From positions 2,202,734-2,266,733 of the forward strand of contig FJUW01000004.1 in NCBI GenBank assembly GCA_900074885.1: a stretch of 64,000 nucleotides of DNA, read 5' to 3'. Positions 56,280 through 64,000 of this stretch are shown here, piece after piece. The notes beneath the pieces were generated by a model that saw only the letters and a list, made by a program, of their open reading frames with translations, was not told the origin of the DNA and did no database searches. The position numbers and the translations under genes are program-made. Source of the DNA: Rhynchosporium graminicola. Lineage: Eukaryota > Ascomycota > Leotiomycetes > Helotiales > Ploettnerulaceae. How positions within the stretch are numbered: position 1 is the first letter of the stretch; every line of letters begins with the position of its first letter.

Positions 56280-59200
56280 ATATTTCGTCTATGAGCTCTT
56301 ACTATCTGTCTACTAATAGAGTCTTCTTCTCCTAAATAGTGTTCGAACTGTAACCGGAATCGGCTTGTTAGTGACTTTCGAACGAATCGTATAGGTATAC
56401 GATATAAGATATGTTTCAGGTATAACGTATATCTATTCTTCTAGCTTCCGGTCCGAAACTGATAATAAGTAAGCAGATTAAGCGCTTTCTTAGTAGCTGT
56501 TTTAAGAAGTCGATCTTAATACTCCTTAGCGGACCTATAGCGCGTCTATTATAAGCTTTCTAGCTGCTTCTCGACCTGCGAAGCGCTGCTAACGAACGCG
56601 TATATAAATCTAGGCCGATATAGCTACTTAACTTAATTAACTATCTCCTTTATCTTCTTTACTTTCGGAAGAGCTTCTATTATAGCTTATACTAACTCTA
56701 GTAGTATCTACCCTAGTAGTACTTACTCTAGGATAAGCTATTTTATATGGATTTCAGTCTCTTTTCGTTATTATAAGTCCGTAAGATATTAGTTAGATAG
56801 ATTATTAGTATACTAAGTGCGCTATACTTTACTAGATCGATAAAGTAAGAGCTAAAGGTAAATACGAGTTCTATTATAAAAAGGAAGCTATTTACCTAGA
56901 GCTATTACGAGAAATACTAGATATCTTATAGAGGTTATTAGATAGTATAGATCCGCGAAATGGACTATTTCGGCAGAAGATACGCTAATATAATATAGCT
57001 CTTTCTTTTATATCTATAAATTCTACTAAAGAAGATTATATTAATCTTAACTATAGATTAATTACCTTTATAGCTTATAAGGAGCTATATTACTTATAAG
57101 GGCTCTTAATTCTTAGTCTGCGAATAATACTTATCTTTACTTAATTATTTTTTTATAACTCTAATTATATAACTAACGTTCGACTTATATATTACGATTC
57201 TCTTAATACTATAATTCTACGCGATTTATATAAGATAGTTATTACTAATAATCTATTTATAATTATATATTAGACCGCTCGAGAGCGATTATAAGTCTAA
57301 GAGAATAATTTCCGAATTATTCTTAGCTTATAAATACGACTAATAATATAGATTAGGGCCGACTAAAGACACGAGAATCTTCTAGTTATAAATAAGGTTA
57401 TAGGAATTATCCCGGATAAGTTTAATAAAGCTAGCTTTCGCGATATTATACTTATAGTCCGAGAACCTTACTATAATAGATTATATTTATATTGAGTATA
57501 TATTACGAATCCCGTATACTTTCTATTAAGTTATCTATTACTCTTTCCTTATAGCGAGCTAAAGTAATATTAGTCTTTGTAGATCTATAATCGAGATCGA
57601 ATTATAAAACGCTTAGAGTAATAGCTATTTTATAAGTTCTAGCTCTTCTGATAAGCTTATTAATCTCTAAACTTTTTCCGTATGAACTGCATATTTTAAT
57701 AATATATTATCGATATCTATATCGCTTATTATACTACTCGACTAGAATAGATAAAGAGTTATTAAGAAGATATATATGCGGATATATATAATAGACTTAT
57801 AGATATACTTATCCGAGCCGATAGTAACTTCGCAGAATATAAGCGTTAGTTTATCTTTTCTTCTTCTTTTATTAGAAGCGATTATTTTATATAATAATTA
57901 TTTCAAGATTCTATAGTAATAATATACTTTTTCGAACGACTTATACTCTTTATTATATTTATAGCTAACCTGCGATAGCCCGAAATCGTCTATAAGCTTC
58001 AGAAAATATAATCTTAGCTAGTTAATAAGCCTAATATTATTATACGCGTCTTTCGCTTAAAGATTAAAGAGCTTCTTAATAATATTAAAAAAGAAGCCTT
58101 TAGAAAATATTATACTTATATCTATATTATTAAGTATCAAAAGCGTAGTTTACTTTATCTTTATCTTCTTCTTTAGCTCGAGGGTATAAGTAATTATCTG
58201 ATACTAACTAGGGTTAATAAGATTATATCTGCGGAGATTCCGAATAAGGCTATAGACCCTATAAGTGAGTTATAGGAGTTAGTTTTAAATAATATAACTT
58301 ATAGGCCCTGCGGGCGTGACTTTCCGAATACTCCTTATATAGCCTGTAAGTACGCCGGCGACTTATTATAGTATTAGAAACGCTTTCCGAAGGCGTTTAA
58401 ACCTACTATAGTTATTATAGGAGATAGTTACTCTAAATATTATTATTAGAAAGATAGCTGAATATTTATAATTCGTAAAGATAGCTAAGAAGTTACTTTA
58501 GATAACCGATATGTAGTTCTATATAATCCGTATCTTCTTAATTATTATTAATCGTATATTAATATCGAAGTTTATAAGTTAATATAAGCTATTAAGTATA
58601 TCTATAAGTATGTTTATAAGAGTGCGAACCGAACGACTCTTACGATCTTAAATATAGATAACAAGATTACTTATTATATATAAGTATAATACGTAAGTCC
58701 CTCGGAAGCTTTATAGCGACTATTCGAATATCTTACTCATAAGGAATTTCCGCTTATATAATATCTTATAGTTTATTTATAAGAAGAGTAAACTATATAT
58801 TTCAAGCCTAGTTTATCTATAGAAGAGATAGCTATAAAGTGAGATATAGCTTGTTCTACTCTTATAAGGTTCTTCGAATTCAATACCGCAAACCCTACTA
58901 TTAAGCTATAGTTATATTCGAAGTTTCCAGCTTATTACGTCTAAGATCAGTCGACCTATAATAGCGCTTACGAAAGAGAGAAGATAATTGTATTAGCTAT
59001 ATATATTATTATAGCTCTATTTCAAGGGAACGTTTCTACTTATAGCTACTTTTAATGATTATTCGCGGACCGAAATTATTTAATAAGCTATATGATTTTG
59101 AAAGGGTTACTTATAAGATATATAAAGCTACTTATATTATATGTAGTTTAGCTGAAAATAATTAAGAGTAGTTTTAATACTTCGATGAAGTAAAGTTATT

Positions 59201-61811
59201 TACTTTAGTAAGTAGTCTACGAACGCTTTTTTTAACTAGACTCTATTAATAAGAGATTACGAACCTGTTAGCTATTTAGGAGCGATATAAGGAATACTTC
59301 TACGACGATCTCGCTTATTAGCTATATTAAAAACCCGGCTTTTCTCTCTCTCTTCTGAACTCGTATTATAATTACGGACTATAGCTCTTAGCCGAGGGCC
59401 TTACGGATTAGTAACAGTTACTTTCGGGCGTCAGCTTACTTACTTACGAGTAGGATTAGGCCTATTATTATACCTCCTAATAGATAATAGATAATCGAAT
59501 CGAAGATTTTACTACTTTAGTGTAAATAATAAAAGCGAACCTTAATAGCGATTAGCTTATAGCTTTTATGAATATCGTAATTATAATTATTACTAAACTG
59601 GAAATAGCGCATTTTTATATCTAAGGCTAAAGTAGGTCTAGTAAAATATATCTATATAAGACTCTCTGCTATTATTACTATAGCGAAGAAAAGTCGGTCC
59701 TTTATATCGCTTCTACTAGTATTATAGCCCTATTATTACCGAATAGATATATATTATACTCGTAATTTAAGATCCCGATCGATCTTACGGAATAGTCCGT
59801 AAGTAGTATTACGAAATAAAGCGAGCTTAGCAGTCTCTTACGTTAAGTTAATCTGATTATCTAGGACGAGATACTAATATAATATAAATATTATTTTAAA
59901 GTAATATACTGCTTATTAGTCGATTTATAAGGCTCTATAGATAATATTCTCTTTAGCGGTATACTCGTAATACTTAGTAGAGACTTTACGCAGATACTTC
60001 TAGTTATACTATAGAGTTCGCGAGCTAATATTATAATTACTTATATTTAAAAGTTATTTATCTAGCTCTAATTATATTATATTACTTTACGGATTAATAT
60101 ATAAGTCCGAGAAAAGGTTTATAGTTCGGAATTTATAGATTAGATTAGTAATCTACTTTATGATTCGCGTAAAGAGCTTTTAGTTATAGTTCTGGACTAT
60201 ATCTATTAACTTATTAGCGTTTCTAGTTTTATCGATTCTATTCATTCGCTAGCTCTTCTTAGAGGGGCTACTATAGATCCGACTACTTTTATAGGTCACT
60301 ATTTTTTATTAACCTTAAATATAACTATTATAAAGCTAAATAGAATAATTCTTAGTCGCCTTCCGAGCTAGTTATAGATCTACTTAGCTATAGATATATA
60401 TATAATTAATATAGATATCGCTAAGATAGACTTTTATTAGTTTTTAGCTAAGACTCTTTAAAAAATCGATCTTCCCTTATTACTACTATTGTACTTATAT
60501 CTTAAGCTCGGTTCGCTTATTCTTCTTTTATATAATCTTATGCTACTAGAAAGCTTTTATAATAGAACGCGATTAATAGTTATAAGCTTAAGAAAGTATT
60601 ATATCGAGGCTCGGATCTTAGGTAGAGACTTTAATAGATAGTTATAAGTACTCTTATAGATTAAATTAATAGGAATAGATAATAAGCTTAGAATTACTCT
60701 TTAATAAAAGTAATTTCTAGTTTATTTATATTTCGCTATAATTATTAATTAGTCTTAAGGATAGTCGTTTTATATAATAAGATTAGACTTATAGATACTT
60801 ATATTTACTTATAGTTAGCTATATATTAGTCTTTTACGAATATCTAAAGTTAAAGAGTTAAGCGTATTATTACTTATAGAAAATTAATATTAGATTACGA
60901 ATATTATATTTCTAGAGGTATTACTTAATCTTTATTAATATTAGTTTAGTTAAGAATAATTTATAAGTCTATAGATATATTATATAAGTCTCTTAATTAC
61001 GAAAAGTTTAATAAAATCTAAAAGAAGTTAAAGATAAAGTAGAACGCGGTTTTTATTTAATATTAACTCTTATAAGAGACTTATACTAGGATTTTCAGCC
61101 CTGAAATTTAACTTATACTTCTATAAGGGACTCTTAATAGGATTTATAGCTTAATTAAGCTCTTACTCTCTTTCTCCTTACGCTTTATCTCCTTCTTTAA
61201 ATCGGCCTCTGCGCGGAGGTTATCTGCGAGCGATTTATAAAGAATCGCCCGGGCCTCTAAAAGCTAGCGGTAAGTATAGCGGGAGTGATAGATATAGCTA
61301 GTAGTAGCAGGGAAGGGATAGCGGGCTACTATAGATTAGTTATAAGCTATAAAGTAGTTCGATTTACGACTTACTATTATTATAAGTATTAAGAGCGACT
61401 TAGGTATTTCTATAACTATAAGTATAACCTGACGAAGAGCTAGTAGTAGCGGGGGAGGGAACGATAGGGGCAGTAGAAGTAGCAGGGGCGGCAGGGGCAG
61501 TAGGGCCTATAGATCTATAAATATTAATATAAGTTATAATTCGGTTCGGAATATAACTTATAGAGCGAGTAATAGCTTCTTATACTACTATAGTAGTAGT
61601 TAGCGTAAGAGCTACTTAAAAACCTAGCGACCCGAACGCACTCTATCTAAGGGCTATAGCCTCTTTAGTAGTAGTTATAACTCGGAAGCTTAATATATCT
61701 AGCTATATCTATTAGTACTTTTATATCTGAAATAGTTTATTATAGAGTATAATTAGTTAAGGAATAATATAGAATAACTTATAGATCTAGATATATCGAG
61801 CCTCTAGGTTA
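56280..61811 (+). mobile_element. Helitron, RIP-degraded
   Basis: The plus strand encodes a Helitron replicase followed by a PIF1-like helicase (separate entry). The 5' TC and 3' CTRR ends were not identified. Hairpins at about 61203-61216 (cctctgcgcggagg) and 61228-61247 (gcgattt...aatcgc) could belong to the 3' end but lie 550 bp before the next LTR. G-rich sequence at 61440-61510 is less altered than the rest. Confidence 0.75.
56850..60500 (+). pseudogene. Helitron Rep-helicase remnant (HUH endonuclease plus PIF1-like helicase)
   Basis: In one plus frame with many stops: ITNPVYFLLSYLLLFPYGEL (about 57505-57560), IANLRQPEIVYKLQKI and VFRLKIKELLNNIKK (about 57965-58090), then KRSLLYLYLLL at 58141-58173, where the rolling-circle HUH motif H-x-H belongs. 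CGRDFPNTPYIACKYAGD (about 58305-58360) and YVSPSEALQRLFEYL (about 58690-58735) follow. Helicase part: a Walker A remnant at 59625-59648, then RFKIPIDLTE-like FKIPIDLTE (about 59770-59800) and a DE box near 59860. Helitrons move by rolling-circle replication. Both catalytic motifs are damaged by C>T or G>A changes. Confidence 0.78.
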
Positions 61812-62046
61812 TATGACGACTGGTCAGGTTTGGAGGTTTCTCCCTATTAGTAGAAACACTTACTACTAAGCGAGATTATACAAGTAGAGTTTAGGGGCCC
61901 CTTTTCATATATATACTTCCCTTCTCTCTCTACTTCTTTACTCCTTAGTTATAGATTCTTAAGTGATTCTTATTACTTTATATTCATAATAATATAAGAT
62001 CTTATTACTTATATAGTTTTAAGACCTTTCTAGAGTAAGTGTTATA
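61812..62046 (+). repeat. LTR (5' LTR of copy 4)
   Basis: 235 bp, TATGACGA...GTTATA, same length class as the copy 3 LTRs. Confidence 0.88.
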
Positions 62047-64000
62047 TTATCTATAACTCTTTTACTTATATCTAGGAAGATAGTAAATATCTACTTATAT
62101 CATACCTCTATGCCTAGAGCTACTAAACGCAGGAGACTACGCTATACGGAGAAGGCTTATACTAAGTATAAACTTAAAGAATAGTACCTAAACTAAAGTA
62201 ACCTAAGTCCGATAAATCGACTACTGGTTCTCTGACTCCCTCTACTTCCTATTCTTTAGCGACTCGTAATACTCGCTATAACTTACCTCTCTCTATAGTA
62301 GAGAGTACTCGCGACAACGCCTCGTCCGAGTTAAGCTCCTTAACTCCTATTATAATCAACGAACTCACCGAGTCCCTAAACCTCCCTGATAATACTCCTA
62401 TATCAATAGTAACTATAAGTAACTCATAGGAAGACCGCGCTTACTAGCTATAAGAAGCAGAAAGGAAGCTCACGGAAGAGAGATAATTAAACGCCGACTT
62501 ATCTGCAGAACTACGTTAGTTATAAGACGAGTTCCTAGAATTACGCTAGTTAACTATCTAGTGCTCTACTAAGTCTATATCGTTTAATAATATTTAATCG
62601 CGTATAATACTATTACTATTAATTAAAGAAGATAACGCTACTTTTATACTTAATAATTATTATTAAGAATAATCTACCGGAGGAATATTATTAATATTAT
62701 ACGCTACGCGTATAGAGAAGATAAAAAACCTTCTAAATAAGCTCTCTGATAGAATCGATTACTCTCTAAAACTCTAGGAAGTGCAGATACGTAACGCCCT
62801 CCGGCGCTACTCTAGCTACTTTATCGATAAAGATCACTATAAAGATTAGTTACTTAACTAAACGGAAGGAATAGCTAGAACTTACCTAGAACTCTTATTC
62901 TTAGAACTAGAATATAACGAAGAAAGCAGTATAATCGATTCACTCGATATGATTACTTAACTCGTCTCCTTCTTATCTAATCTATATAACTAATAAACTA
63001 TAAAAGCTAGCTACTCCGCGCTAAAGATAGATTATAAGTAGACTTTCTAGACGTTCTACTATAAGTTTCGTACGCTAGCTTATAAAGCTAGAGTAAATAA
63101 TCAATCGACTCTGAAAATAGACTTATAGGAGAAGCTACCTATATAGCTACGGAAATAGCTCTTCTAATAGTACTAAACGTTAAGGATACTAGAAGAATAC
63201 GTTAAGGCTATATAAGCTAAAGACTAAGGTTAATTTATTAAAAAGACCTACTATTCCGAGTCTTTAGCTAAAGCTAGCGCGACTCGGGAACGCCCTATAA
63301 ATACCTCCTCCTAGCGTTATAGTACTAACTCCTCTTCTTATCTATAAATTAGTCTTCCTACGCCCGAGAACACTAGTACGACTAGTAAATAAGTACTATA
63401 CTCTGCACGAAATGATACGCCTCGTGTATAATCGCTAGCGAATGCTCCTTATTACTTTACGCTTATCTTATACCTATACTTATTATTAGCTCGACCTAAT
63501 ACTCCGTATCGAATTAATATAATTAACGCTAATAATAATATTAATAGCAAGTTAGAAGATAATAATAATAAAGAAACGTACAATAATACCTAGGAGTATA
63601 TTAAACCGCTAGTAAAAGACTACGCTTAGGGAAAGACTCCTTCTTAGGTAGTATACGAGATATACGATATCTTAACCTTACGAAGCTTCTTAGTAGTTAA
63701 TCGTTCACTATACGTGCTACTCTTACTAAGAATAGACTCTCGTATAAGCTACTCGCACTTCTCGATTCTAGAGCTAATAGATACTATTTTATTAATTATT
63801 CTTTTCTTAAATCTCTTTCCTTCTTCTTAAAACCTTTAATTCACCCTCTACTAAACGTAATTCCTATTAAAGGCTTCAATAGCGTTAATAGTAGTACTAT
63901 TAGTTACTATACGATACTCAATTTAATAGTAGATCGTCGCGTTCAGGTATTTACCCCCTTTCTTATTACTACTCTCGGAAACTATAGTATTATACTTGGA
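61812..64000 (+). mobile_element. Ty3/gypsy LTR retrotransposon, copy 4, cut by the window end
   Basis: The 5' LTR is 61812-62046 (235 bp), then gag and the start of pol; the protease motif reads DSRA at about 63755-63770. Closely similar to copy 3 in the same orientation. The preceding bases ggtta (61807-61811) would be its target duplication; the other copy is outside. Confidence 0.85.

Noticed and set aside
28278..64000. CRISPR-like or satellite array in the repetitive half
   Set aside because: The repeats are dispersed LTRs and element bodies of several kilobases with target duplications, not short regularly spaced units.

Overview
The window looks like a filamentous ascomycete (Pezizomycotina; Helotiales/Leotiomycetes is a guess from gene style, not proven). 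Genes carry short GT-AG introns of about 45-100 bp. There is an HIR-complex gene, a GH72 cell-wall enzyme, a YAT-family amino-acid permease and small secreted proteins. Beside them lies about 35 kb of transposon sequence with the hallmark of repeat-induced point mutation (RIP): CpA and TpG largely replaced by TpA, CpG retained, CAG codons turned to TAG, and almost no open frames.

Layout. 1.455-7.695 kb: Hir3-type histone-regulator subunit, four exons, about 2031 aa. 9.4-14.4 kb: two F-box/leucine-rich-repeat-like genes. The plus-strand one has three apparent single-base frameshifts; the minus-strand one can be spliced into one open frame of 495 codons. 16.0-18.6 kb: two small secreted-protein candidates. 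19.85-20.56 kb: a 207-aa protein of unknown family. 23.18-25.12 kb: GH72 beta-1,3-glucanosyltransferase with four exons. 26.67-28.26 kb and 55.31-55.79 kb: the two halves of one amino-acid permease gene, separated by 27 kb of nested transposons.

The nest can be dissected from its own target-site duplications (TSDs). A minus-oriented LINE (ORF1 with zinc knuckles, endonuclease, reverse transcriptase, RNase H, poly-A tail read as poly-T) sits in a permease exon with a 14-bp TSD. Two Ty3/gypsy-type LTR elements then entered the LINE (TSDs ggaag and atact). A third copy, in the opposite orientation, entered the second (TSD gtaat). A 765-bp N gap lies in the third copy and is flanked by two identical 149-bp stretches, which points to an unmerged contig overlap rather than missing sequence. 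Right of the permease lies a RIP-degraded Helitron (HUH replicase plus PIF1-like helicase), then a fourth gypsy copy that runs off the window.

I see no dedicated new defence or mobile system. The most interesting signals are the datable order of insertions, the loss of catalytic residues exactly at RIP-type changes, the two RIP-type stop codons in the host permease exons next to the nest, and the candidate effector genes. Exon structures of the F-box-like and small secreted genes are my own splice reconstructions and should be treated as models.
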